From: Ophiocordyceps camponoti-saundersi (nom. inval.)
Lineage: Eukaryota > Ascomycota > Sordariomycetes > Hypocreales > Ophiocordycipitaceae
Direction: 5' to 3'
DNA: 64,000 nt
Assembly: GCA_003339415.1 (NCBI GenBank)
Contig: PDHQ01000017.1
Span: 221,555-285,554, forward strand
Shown here: piece after piece, positions 23,883 through 34,547 of the stretch
Layout of the letters: the number at the start of each line of letters is the position of its first letter
Position numbering within the stretch: position 1 is the stretch's first letter
Notes under the pieces: model-generated
The model's database searches: none
What the model was told of the DNA's origin: nothing
What the model saw: only the letters and a program-made list of their open reading frames with translations
Position numbers and translations under genes: made by a program

Positions 23883-26230
23883 ATGGCGAACCGTCCGAGC
23901 TTGCTCGACCTGCGATCCGATTCCAATCACTCTGCCGTGTCGACGTCGTCGTCGAGGCCCCTGCGATCCCCTCGCGCCCACGTCGCCGGCGAGGCGCCTC
24001 CCGAGCTGTCACCCCTCGACGCCTTCGCTCTACAGAGTAGGCTGCTGGCAAAGCAGCTGCAGGAGGGGGCCAAGGATGGCAATAGAGTCAGCCGCCTTCC
24101 GCCTCTGACCGTCGAAAGCCCTCTCATTCAGCAGGGCCGCTCCGATTACTTTCGCTCCATGTCGCATGATTCCGCTTCCGACGCTGGTGATTCCCCTCCT
24201 CGGCCCTCGTCGGGGCTTGGTCTGCGCACCGAGATCGAGGAAGCCTTCGCTCCCACCGACAGGCCCAAGTCTATGCACCCGCGCATGAGCCGCGTACTGT
24301 CGACGCCCGACGATGACACGCCCTTGCCACCCATGCCTCAACACACGCTGGGTGCGTCCACAGAGCAGTTTGACCTGTTCGGCGCACGCCGCGAACGTTC
24401 TCCGTCACCCATAAACCGCGATGCCCAGCTGCAGTTTGACAGGATACCGGAGAGGACGTCATCTAGCAGGCACAACTCGCTGCTGCAGCCCACGTCGCGC
24501 TACAACTTGTCAGCGTCGAGCTCGCCCGAAAAGTTCAAGCATGGCCCCTTTGACGAGCTCGGCCTGGCTCCTCCTCGCGGCCTCACCCCGAAGCGCTCGC
24601 CGAGCACCATCTCGTCTTCCCAACCGGGGGACGAGGACATGTCGAGCAACTTATCCGACTCCTTCCACCGCAAGCTGTCCTCGGCCAGCATTCCATTGGC
24701 GAGTGCCGTGCCGTCTCCGGCTGTCGGGTCCTTCCGGAGATCGCCATCCGTCGCTTCAGACTCGTCCCTTGTGCCCCGTCCTTCTCTCAACTTCTCGAGG
24801 CCCATCAGCAGGGTGGAGACGCCAAGCCTCGACATGCCGACGAGACAGGCTTCGTCCGATAGCCAGCCGTCCTTTATCCTGGCTGACGAATCCGCCCACA
24901 CGCCCGTGAGCATGCACAGCGAGGCCTTTGTCGACCACCATCCGGACGACGTCAAGGGACCGCCCGCCCCCTCATACATCTACTCCACTTTTAACCTTCC
25001 CAGAGGCAAGGCACTTCAGCGGTCCGAGCCGGCCGACGGCCAGCAGCCACCCCGATGGGAGCAGCACAACATGTCGCCCGGCAGCACACGTCGGATGCTC
25101 TTGGGCGCGCCGCCTTCGCCACCTACCCGCCCGTCCAGCTCGTCGGTCAAACTAGCCCAAGACGATGCCGCCAGCATAACAAGCGGTATAACGAGGCCAT
25201 CGGTCGATGTCGGCAAGAGGAGCATCGACGGCCCTCACCTTAGCCCAGCGGGCCACATCACCCCAAGCGTCGGCAGGCCGTCGGTCGAAAGCGGTCGCCG
25301 GTCGGAGGACGCGCCAAGGGGCCGAAGCCGCAAGTCTTCGGTCCACGATGCCGTTGCGCGACGCGGCAGAACCCCGGCATCGGTCAACACCAGCGATTCG
25401 GCCAGCACGGTGCGACCGATGCCGTCTTCCCGTTCGGGCCTCCCCGTAGCCTCGGAGATGTCTGCAGAGGAGCATTTGGCCAAGGGCATCGAGTGTCACG
25501 AGGAAGGTTCTCTGAACGAGTCGACGTACCACCTTCGGCACGCCGCGCGGCAAAACAATCCGACGGCCATGCTCCTGTATGCCCTCGCCTGTCGCCACGG
25601 CTGGGGCATGCGGTCGAGCCAGAAGGAGGGGGTCGCATGGCTGCGCAAGGCGGCCGAGTACGCCAGCATCGAGATTGCCGACGACGAGGACCGTGCCAAG
25701 GAAGGCCGGCCGGCCAACTTTCTCGAGAGCAGGACTCGCAAGGCTCAGTTTGCGCTCAGCATATACGAGCTGGGCGTCAGTCACATGAACGGCTGGGGCA
25801 TCGAGCAGGACAAGTCTCTCGCATTGCGGTGCTTTGAGATTGCCGGCAGTAAGTTTTCCGCCCATTGAGAACTGTGAAAGGAGGACGACTAAACTCTGCT
25901 GTCAGGTTGGGGAGACGTTGACGCGCTGGCCGAGGCCGGCTTCTGCTACGCAAAAGGCGTGGGCTGCCGAAAGGATCTCAAGAAGAGCGCTCGATTCTAC
26001 CGGATGGCCGAGGCCAAGGGGATGAGCATGGTGGGCAACAGCTGGTACGAGAAAAGCCGTCGTCCCGTCCTGGGAAGGGATCTATCTGATGGGCTGACAT
26101 GTGCGGCAGGATCCACAAGGCGAAATACAACGACGACGGGGACGACGCGTCTCCGAAGGACAAGAGCAAGAACAAGGCGCGAAGCAAGTCTCGGACGCGG
26201 GCCATGTTTGGCCTCAAACAGAACACGTGA
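23883..26230 (+). CDS. Sel1-repeat protein, Nif1/Dsf2-like cell-cycle regulator
   Basis: Exons 23883-25848, 25906-26044 and 26110-26230 give 741 residues. The first 520 residues are disordered, Ser/Pro/Arg-rich, with many S-P phosphorylation-type sites and a HLSPAGHITPSVGRPS-like repeat. The C-terminal part has Sel1-like helical repeats: LNESTYHLRHAARQNNPTAM, YALACRHGWGM, LSIYELGVSHMNGWGIEQDK, and across the introns GSWGDVDALAEAGFCYAKGVG. The tail is basic (KARSKSRTRAMFG). This architecture is that of S. pombe Nif1 (inhibitor of the Nim1 mitotic kinase) and yeast Dsf2; databases also call such proteins chitin synthase activators. I favour Nif1/Dsf2. Both introns are needed to preserve repeat frame. 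Confidence 0.82.
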
Positions 26231-26812
26231 ATGTGAACGATGATTTGACGTACTTTTCTCTGCCTCTCTCTCTCTCACCACCGATTTCTTCACACACAAT
26301 GCCACACACCATATATGAGGGCCGGAGTTTCTTGGAGGCTGTCTGATATGAAAATTTTGCAGCATTTGAGCGAGTTTCGTTGCCTCACACACACCTTTGG
26401 GTGGGAGAAGGGGGGAGAAGGGGGGGGGGAGAGCAGCGACGGACGGACGGATGGTCGGACGGAAGAGGTTGCCGGCGTCGAGAGAGCACTGGAGTAAGGG
26501 GCGATCAAAAAGGAAAAAAAGGGCCATCATTGTGACTGGGCGACGTTTTATTCATGTATCAAAGGATTTTCTTCTTCCCCTTCTGATGTTTTATGTTTCA
26601 AACATAACTAGGTGGATTGGTACCAAGGCTGGTTGGTTGGTTGGTTGATGGGTAGGTTGGTAGGGAGGTAACCAGGCAGGCAAGCCACGGCTTGTAGCTG
26701 TGCGGCTTGGAGAGATGTCAAGGAGATGATGATTGCAGGTGATGCCACCCACTCCTTGTCTCTACAGGTTTGGTCTGTAGTCATCGTCAAGGCGTAGGTT
26801 GACTGTGCTACG
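26231..26812. other. Intergenic, no gene recognised
   Basis: 3' flanks of two convergent genes, with G-rich and GGTT-type short repeats (about 26400-26460, 26625-26670). Confidence 0.5.
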
Positions 26813-27222
26813 CTACTCCTTATCCGACATGTCTCTCGAAAGATGGCTGACGACGATACCTAAACTGTCGAGTTCAGCCTTCTCTTCCTCGGTCAAAGCT
26901 CTACCCTGACCTTGGTCAGCCGCCTCTCTCCTTTTCCTGCTTTTTCCCCCTTCTTCCGACGGGATAGGCTGCAGGTATGGCGCCGTCGTAGTATTGTGCG
27001 TCGAGAAGGGGGACGACGAGCCTTGGATGAGCCGTTGAGCTCGGCGACGTAGGTCCGTTTGTATCCTGTAGTCCTCGTGGGCGACGAGGCGGACGTAGAT
27101 GTCTTCTGGCTTGGCTATGTGGTCTGTCCACTTCGAGGCGTGGCCCTTTGAGACCTTGAGGGCTCATCTCTACTTTTGCTTGGGGTGGCGGTTGGAGAGA
27201 CGGTGTGGGATTTTCTTGCCAT
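26813..27222 (-). CDS. Small unrecognised protein, start uncertain
   Basis: A minus-strand frame is open from a stop at 27164-27166 down to TAG at 26813-26815 and reads like a genuine protein: KWTDHIAKPEDIYVRLVAHE, then DYRIQTDLRRRAQRLIQG, a Ser/Thr/Pro linker, a basic KSRKRRE-like patch and an acidic amphipathic end (EEEKAELDSLGIVVSHLS). It has no usable ATG of its own. A possible model starts at the ATG at 27220-27222 (MARKSHT) and removes a 47-nt intron (27155-27201), giving 120 residues. The donor (GTCTCT) is poor, so the 5' part may be wrong. I do not recognise the family. Confidence 0.42.
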
Positions 27223-28587
27223 TGTGCGTCTCGAATAATCTTGTCCCTGCTTATACGTGTATATATACACACACACATATATATATGTATATACCAGAGA
27301 TGGGAAGGGAAGATATTCCATCTATTCAGCTTCGGCCTGACGATTACACGAAGTGCGAACGGGTCTCACTATAGGAAATGATTCCATTGGGAGGGTGCTG
27401 AGAACAGAGGTGTATCGGCTATAGACGCGTCTCCCCTGTACGCAAGGGGACTATATCATCTTTATTACGAAGTTTAACACCATGGACTACTGATAGAGTC
27501 AAGATACTTGTAGGAGCAAGCAAAGGAGTATGATAGAAGCTGGAATCGTCGCCAAGGCTTACCTGGCAGCGAGAAAGACGTACGGCGAATTCACAAACGC
27601 AGCCTACAAAGCGGACTCTGGGACCTGCTCGAAAGGGAGGATTACAGACGGGAGCATGACGAGAGTAAGAATGATGGAGGAGAAGATGGGAGTAAGTATT
27701 GCATAAGCAGATACATGCATAGGTGAAGCTTGAGGAGAAGTCGGCAATCAGCCTTGGTGAGAAGACGAGTATAGAATTCCCCCCGTTGCCTCTCCATCTT
27801 TCTCTCTGTCTCTCTCCCTCTCCCTCTCGCTCTCGCTCTGTCATATAACCGGTACACTTACAAGAGAAAAGAAGAATCGACAGCCGTAAAAATGCTTGAA
27901 TAGGCAGGCATTGAGCCCGTATAGAATACATATTCCGCGTCCTTTTCTGACAGATACAAGCATATAATCATAGAGCTGTCAAATGATTCCCTAATCAGAC
28001 TAAGGATGGAAATGGCCTGGAGCATAAAAGCCGTCTACTAGGCAACCTGGTAGAGAAGACGGCCTGAGTAAGGTGAGCTGCGGTTCAAACAAGGTTTCGA
28101 TAGAGTCTGCGCTAGTTCCTCTTCCGGGATGACCCCTGTCTCCACCCCCCCGCCTTGGTTGATTACTACTCCCGTATAGGCAGCCTTTTACTGATCAAGG
28201 TGAGCATGTAGGTCGGTAAGTCAAGGTCAAGCCCCCAAAGAACCCGCCATCATCCACTTCCAACACATACATGCACAAATACATATGAATAGTCTGGCTT
28301 ATTTTAAATGAGGAAAGGAAAAAAAAAAGAATCTCCCCAGTCGGGAAACCCTGGTCTTTCTTACATGCAGCGCCACCCGTCTGTCTGTCTGTCTGTCTGT
28401 CAGTGACCTGGACCCTCTGCACGTCAATGCCGATATACTACTACTACTACCCAAGTGCACACATACATAAACAAAGACACATCCCCAGTCGTATTTTTCC
28501 CCTTTTTCATCCAGAAAAAAAAAAGGAACAAAGGAATCTCTTCTTTTCTCCTTTCCCCATCCATCAGAAGATCATCATATCACCACC
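27223..28587. other. Intergenic, no gene recognised
   Basis: Contains a TATA/CA-rich stretch near 27260-27290, a CT-rich run near 27795-27840 and a GTCT tract (28379-28401). A 170-codon minus-strand frame at 27419-27931 is built largely on the CT repeat and is not credible. Confidence 0.5.
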
Positions 28588-29175
28588 ATGTATCGACCCG
28601 CCCTCTCCCTCCCCTTTCTCCTCCTTCTCCTCCTCTGGTCCATCTGCGCGAACGCGGCAGACAGCAACCCGAAAGACGAACCCAATGTAAAGAAAACACC
28701 CAAAAAAAACAACAACAACAACAACAGTTTAATCCCCCGTTTCGTCAGCGCTGACACAACGGCATCAATCACACGCAGCTAGATCAGATCCAGGACATAG
28801 ACGAGCACGCCTATCGATGGATCAACGACACCCAGTACGCGACGACAAGATGTCAGGAAAAGTGCCTCATTTGGGAGAGCACACAACCCAACGTCACTGA
28901 ACTTTGTAACATCATCTGCCAGCAGAACAAATTCTACGCAAGTTCTCTTTTCCATGATGATGTGTTTCGACTATCATGCTGATGCTGATGATGATACACG
29001 CAACAGCCGGAGAAAGAACTTCAAGACATGATCGTCTCCATCAAAGGCCTGCTCAGCTCCGAAAAGACAGCGAAAAGGAAATGCGCCCAAGACTGTCAAG
29101 AGCCGCAAACGTCACTTTCTCAATGGAACGAAGCCTATACGCCACTATGTTCAAGTCTCTGTAAAGACGCAAGTT

Positions 29176-29224
<49 letters not shown>

Positions 29225-30241
29225 CGTGTCTAATTTCGATGCTGACAAAACCGCCTCTTCTCACACACACACGATAACAGCCGAAAAAAGCTCGAAACGC
29301 AATCATCCGGTACAACGCCGAATGGACAGACAGTTTTGCAGATGATCCATCGAAAGAGTGCTCCAAAGGCTGCGAGGATCTAGCCGGACAGGAAGGCAGG
29401 TGGGAGAGGAAACACGTCCCGCTTTGCCAATACGGATGCACCAAGTTGGTAAGACTTTTTCCTTCACCATAACCCTAACCCTAGTACATACTTCGGAATC
29501 CCTCGGAGATGGAATCACAGAAGCTGAAAAGAAATATGTCATGCAGAAAACACTAAAGGAGATCGAAGACGTCGCCCAAGGCAGGTTGCGTTCCGGCGCA
29601 ATCAAAGCAATCTACCCCCTCAAAGACTGCAGGGAAGAGTGTAAAAAGAAAACATGGGACGAATTCTTCATACGAATCTGCAACAAGAGATGCAAACATT
29701 ACGTGAGTGTTCCTTTCTTCTTCTTCTTCTTCTTCTTCTTCCTCTCTCTCTCTCTCTCTCTCTCTCTCCCGGCTCACAATGAACCCCTTTCTTCCAGGAT
29801 GAAAAACGAAAGCTTGAAATGGAGAACAAACGTCCTCGTAGGAACCAACGTCCTCGTAAGAGTTCGACGACCAAGGAATCCGCAGGCCAGAGATCGAAAA
29901 AGGTGAAGCAAGGATCGACAGAGGTGACCCGAGGATCGGAAGAGGTAAACCCAGGATCGGAAGGGGTAAACCAAAGATCGCAAGAGGTAAACCCAGGATC
30001 GACAGAGGCAACCCAAGGATCGAAAGAGACGAAGACAAGATCGCAAGAGGTAAATCAAGAATCGCAAGAGGGAAACCAAGGATCGACAGAGACGACCCAA
30101 GGATCGGAAGAGGCAAACCGAGAATCGAAAAAAAAAGAGCAATGCAAGAAAGTCTGCGAAAGTCTTGCCAAGAATGTAGAGTCGTACGAAGAAACCTTCC
30201 AAGACTGCATGGAGAAATGTGAGAAAGAAGAAATAGACTAG
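28588..30241 (+). CDS. Secreted protein with five twin-CX3C modules and a heptad-repeat insert
   Basis: Not recognised as a known family. Six exons (28588-28686, 28779-28937, 29007-29168, 29281-29448, 29532-29702, 29798-30241), all junctions phase 0, give 400 residues. Exon 1 is a signal peptide (MYRPALSLPFLLLLLLWSI). Exons 2-5 each encode one module with C-x3-C, an aromatic residue, then C-x3-C. Cysteine positions are 58/62/76/80, 112/116/134/138, 167/171/189/193 and 229/233/246/250. Exon 6 has a basic stretch, about twelve 7-residue repeats of the GSTEVTR/GSEEVNP type (285-368), and a fifth module (369/373/390/394). Introns 2 and 3 have GC donors (GCAAGT). The acceptor of intron 4 is weak, because the better AG at 29520 is out of frame. 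Likely an extracellular or secretory-pathway helical-hairpin array; role unknown, effector-like. Confidence 0.72.
29891..30142 (+). repeat. 21-bp coding minisatellite (about 12 units)
   Basis: Consecutive 21-bp units typified by GGATCGACAGAGGTGACCC plus two more bases encode 7-residue repeats (GSTEVTR, GSEEVNP, GSEGVNQ, RSQEVNP, GSTEATQ, and so on). Units differ mostly by single substitutions and no unit breaks the frame. The insert separates the basic start of exon 6 from the last CX3C module. Confidence 0.85.
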
Positions 30242-30355
30242 TATTAACGATCAGATACTTTCCGAGTCTTGTCATCTTTGCACGAGACGCGGCTCTGACG
30301 AGAGACTCAAAATTGAATTATTGCCTCACTATGGCATCATCATCGTCGTGACCGA

Positions 30356-31296
30356 TCACAGCCCCTCATCCCCAGCAGATCCCAGAGCCCTCCAGTTGCT
30401 CCAATGGTTGACGTAGGCACCATGTCCGCTATCCGTCTTGTTCGAGTTGAGGTTGGCCCTCGGGTCCGCCGCGGGGGGAACGGGCCGCGGCTGGTAGTCA
30501 TGGTTCGGCGTCACGGGCCGGACCGACTTTGTAGGCTCGGCGGGGAGCTCTACCGGTGCCATGGATGCGCCGTCCATCTCCAGCGCGACTTCGGGCGTCT
30601 GATCAGCACGGCCTAGAGTGGAGGGTGTGGTTGTGAGAAATTTTCAACCTCAGTGAAAGAAGCTCTTCCTCTCCAAGGGGGAGAAAGCGAGAGGAAGAGG
30701 AAGAGAGGAAAAAACTGATTCTCACCTCCAAAGGGAGCAAAGGGATCGGCACCGCTGGCCTGCGTCCCCGTCGTATGCGCCGACATGGGCTGCTCCTCCT
30801 TCTCATCCGTCCCTCCAAGACCATGATCATATGCAGCAGCAGCATCAGCATCCTCACGACGACGACGCCTCCGCCGACGCCTTCCAAGGACAAAAAACAG
30901 GCCCAAAAGAACAGCCCCAACGACCACACAGCCCGCGACAGCAATACCGACAACAACGCCCGAAGAGACCGAAGCACCACCATCACCAACACCAACACCC
31001 TTGCCGCTCGTCTCCGTCGACGAAGCAGCAGCATCCGTCAAAGGCAGGGTAGAAAACGGGACGAGACTCTCGCCATCCGTCGTCGTCGCAGGCGCAAGCG
31101 TCGTGTCTGTCGTCGTCGTCGTCGGCGCGGCGGAAAAGATGACGGTGTGGCGGGTGACGGTGACGATGGAGTGGTTCGGTACCGTGTGGGTGATGCCCGA
31201 GTCCGTTCGAGTCGGACGCGCGTCTGCGCACGAGGAGTCGTCGGGAGGGCAGTCCAAGGTGAGGGTTTCTGCGTCTTGGCTGTTGATGCCTGCCAT
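30356..31296 (-). CDS. Single-pass membrane protein, Ser/Thr-rich ectodomain, unknown function
   Basis: Exons 30726-31296 and 30356-30612 (intron 113 nt) give 275 residues. There is no N-terminal signal peptide: the protein starts MAGINSQDAETL. A Thr-rich stretch (TTTTTDTTLAPATTTDGES) precedes one membrane span (SGVVVGIAVAGCVVVGAVLL) followed at once by eight arginines, so the N-terminal side should be outside or luminal and the C-terminal side cytosolic. The tail is Pro-rich and ends near WSNWRALGSAGDEGL. This layout is common among fungal wall-sensor or stress-sensor-like proteins, but no family motif is visible. Confidence 0.65.
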
Positions 31297-32362
31297 CGTT
31301 GCGAGATTCGTTTTTCTCTCTGTATCTCTCTCTTGGGGTTGGTATATGATGTTGATTTTTCCTTGTTTGGTCACTGCTGCTTCTTCTTCGTCTTCTGTTG
31401 CTTCGCTTTCTTCCTCTTCGACCTTTCTCTGTTTATCGTTGAAGAGATGAAGGAAGAATCGAGGGTAAAACGCGAAGAGGGACGAAGGATGAAAAAAAAC
31501 TTGGGGATGAAGAAAAAAAAACAGTCGAGAAAGAGGGAAAGAAAACGACGCTGATCTTTCACTCTCTCCTTTGGGCGCCTCGTCACACGCTCCTGTAGAC
31601 GCTGCTCTATTCCTAGAGGCTTTCAACCTTTGCCGGTTGGTGGGAGCATGGGTTAGGTTAGGTTAGGTGAAGGGTGGGAGGGTGAAGGGTGAGGGTGAGG
31701 ATGAAGGGTGATGTCAGGTGAAAGCAAAGGCAAGGTGAGGAGAGGGAAAAAAAAATAATGGCACGGTCGAGGGCGGTCTGGCGAGAGGGCAGTTGCCTCT
31801 CGGTCCGTGGTCGGAGATGATAAGATACTACCTATCTACCTATGTAGGGAGATAGACTGATACAGCAAGCACACTCACACTCACACAATGACGAACAGGA
31901 CATGGTCAGAAACAGAGACAGACACACAGGCACAGGCACACGGACACAGTGATGGACACCAGCAAGAAAACGCACAAACACTTCTCAACATCAATATCCG
32001 ACGACGGCTTGCTGCAGCCATTGCCCTTCCATCTCCCCTCCCCTTCTCTCCCCTCCTCTCCTCTCCCTCCTATCCATCACTCACTCACTGACTGACTGGC
32101 AGTGACCGTTATCCCATTCACAAAGTAGGCACTCATATATCACCCTGTCTCTCTCTCTCTCTCTCTCTCTCATCTAAAAGTCTATCCAGCCTACTCGTAA
32201 ACACCGACGACGCCCATCCACCCAGCGTTCCTCGCTTCGCCATCTTCGTACATGACGCAGAATCGCGTGCGACAAACAAAATCCCCTCGCCTCATCTCCT
32301 GACCTTGTGTCACCCACCCGTTCCTCGATCCGGTCCCGACGAGTTCAACGCCGACCAACCGA
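31297..32362. other. Intergenic between two minus-strand genes
   Basis: Upstream region of the membrane-protein gene and 3' flank of PUF6. Holds GGTTA/GGGTGA-type short repeats near 31650-31720 and a CT run near 32149-32171. An in-frame minus-strand extension to 31626 is low-complexity and not believed. Confidence 0.5.
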
Positions 32363-34547
32363 CTATAGCTTCTCCAGCAGCAGCCTGCTCCCCGCGTTTC
32401 CTACCGCGCCCTCGCCCCTTCTTTTGCCTGCCTTCTTCCCTTGATCCGACGACGACGCCTTCTTAAGCGCCTCCTTGCTCGCCTTTTGCTCCTCCGTCAT
32501 CTCCGTCGCCGCCTTCTCTAGCAGTGCCTTGTTCTTCTTGAGCAGCCCTCTCAATGCCTTGGTCTCGCCAAAACCTTCCGCCTCCAACAGAGCGACGACG
32601 ACGAACGAGCTGGGACCCGTCGCCCAGTCCACGACGTGGTCCTTGATGACGGGGTACAGGACCTGGCCAAAGCCCAGCGGCGGCTGCACCGGCACTACCT
32701 TGCCGGCCGCCTTGTCGAACCTGCCGCCCTGGATGAGCGACTTGAGCATGCGGCCCCCGAAAGGCGTCTGCGATATGTGTCGCCGCTCTGATGTTTCGTC
32801 CGACTCTGGCCTTTCGCCCGCGCATCGTGCCACCGCCTCGAGCGCCTTCTCTTTGTCGCTCACCTCGGAAGATAGGAGGACGTCGGTGATGAACTGACAA
32901 CCAAACGCCGTCGACGTCAACTCGTCTGCCGCCGCCTCGATGGCCGTCAATAATTGCGGCGCTATGGCCGTCACCAGCTCCTTGCGCCGCAGGCTATCGT
33001 CCTTTTTACTCGTCGACTTGCGAATCTCGGCCACTTCCTGCAGCATCTCCAGGTCGAAGGCGTGGCTGGCCGGAAAGAGGGCACCTGACAGACCCTCAAA
33101 GAGGTAGAGAATCGTCGTCCGCGCGTTGGCGTTGTTGACGGCGCCCACGACGTTTTGTGCCTTCTCTTCGTCCTTGTCGCCGATGAGCTCCGGAAAGATG
33201 GCCTTGGCCACGAGTTTGGTGTCGTCGATGACGTCGTACGCCGTCAGCAGCACCACGTGGGCGTATGCGTCCCCTGCCATGACGAGCATCGTGTCCTTGT
33301 ACGCCTTGAGCAGGTGCTTCCGGTCCTTGGACGAGCCGTGCGCCAACAAAAGGCAGGCCAGCCGAGCGCCGGACTTGGTAAAGGCCATGTTCTTCAGCAG
33401 GTCGCCGCTCTCGTCCCCCTTGACGAGCTCCTGAAACTCGGAGAATTCTTCCGAGCCGACTTGAACGTTGGAAAAGTACTGCCACATGGCATCGTGCAGC
33501 ATTGTGAAGCCCGACATTCTCTTCTGAACCAGACTGTTGATCAGGTCCAGCAGTCCCTTCATGATGGGGCCGCGCTTGCTGGGTTCCCTCTCGAGTATTT
33601 GCTTCAGATCCGCCGTGAGCTCCTTGTCCCTTGTCATCTCCCTAAGGGCGAATTCAGGCCCGTACCACTCGCGCAGTAGCATGGCCTTTTGGTCCTTGGT
33701 CGCGACTGTGCGATAGATGTCGTCGAGGATCCACGACGCCTCGGCGTGGTTGATGAGTTTGCGGACCTTGCCGTAGAAGTTGGGAATGACCATGTCGCGG
33801 ATCTCGTCGTTGTTGTAGGCCAGCAGCTTTCCGATGAGAAACTTTGCGTACCGGCTTTCGGCCAGCTCCGCGTAGCTGCCCTCGAGTTCCTTTGCGATCT
33901 GCAGTCGCTGCTCGGGAGTCGAATACTTGATGGCTGTCTGGACGGCGCGAACGGCGTCGTGCTTGAGAACAAAGTCTTTGCACCGGCCGCTTACTATCTC
34001 GAACAGCTCCTTGACCAGCTTCTGGCGCTCGTCCTTGGGTACGTCGGACCTCTTCCGCAACCGCTCCCAGATCTTCTTTGTCCTGTGAACTTCGTCGGCG
34101 AGGGGTTTTGCCGCCTTACGCTCTTGTGCCAGCTGTCTCTGCTTGGCATGGGCCTCGCGAGATGAGAGGTTGCCTGTTGATGGTTTCAAGTCAGCGCGAC
34201 GGAGTTCCGTAAGACGGGTCTGTTTTTTTCTTTTGGGTCGAAAGGGGGGCCATCGTACTGCGGTCGAAGCCTCCGGTGGATGCAGCCGCTGCTGTTCCTT
34301 TCTTCGGCCGAGATTTGTTATCGAGTTCCGCGCCCCCATCCGAGTCCGAGTCTGAATCCGAGCCCAAGTCTCCTCTTCCTCTAACGTCATCAGACTTCTT
34401 GTTGGAGGGCTTCGAGCCGCTGAGCCGAGCCTTTTTAGCCTTGCCGTCTATCGGCTTTCCTTTTACCGACGCCGACTTTCTCTTGACTCCTTTTCTTTCG
34501 CTCGCGACAGCCTTGGCGGCGACAGTCTTGGCGTTCGCTGCCGCCAT
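32363..34547 (-). CDS. PUF6: Pumilio-family ribosome biogenesis protein Puf6 (CPL domain)
   Basis: Puf6/Penguin proteins act in 60S subunit assembly in the nucleolus and, in yeast, in ASH1 mRNA repression. Exon 1 (34259-34547) encodes a Lys/Ser-rich nucleolar N-terminus with an SDSDSDSD acidic run. An 85-nt intron joins GGFDRS to NLSSREAHAKQRQL. The body has HEAT-like Puf repeats (IWERLRKRSDVPKDERQKL, CKDFVLKHDAVRAVQTAIK, RYAKFLIGKLLAYNN) and the C-terminal CPL domain (AYDVIDDTKLVAKAIFPEL onward). The total is 699 residues and complete. The C-terminus is basic (KKAGKRRGEG). Confidence 0.94.

Noticed and set aside
29553..30275. 240-codon minus-strand frame opposite the CX3C gene
   Set aside because: Its LPLAILGLPLSILG repeats are the antisense of the GSTEVTR minisatellite and a CT tract; no start context or domain.
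31297..31626. N-terminal extension of the single-pass membrane protein
   Set aside because: 110 residues of Phe- and Glu-rich low complexity with no family support; the Met at 31296 is the better start.
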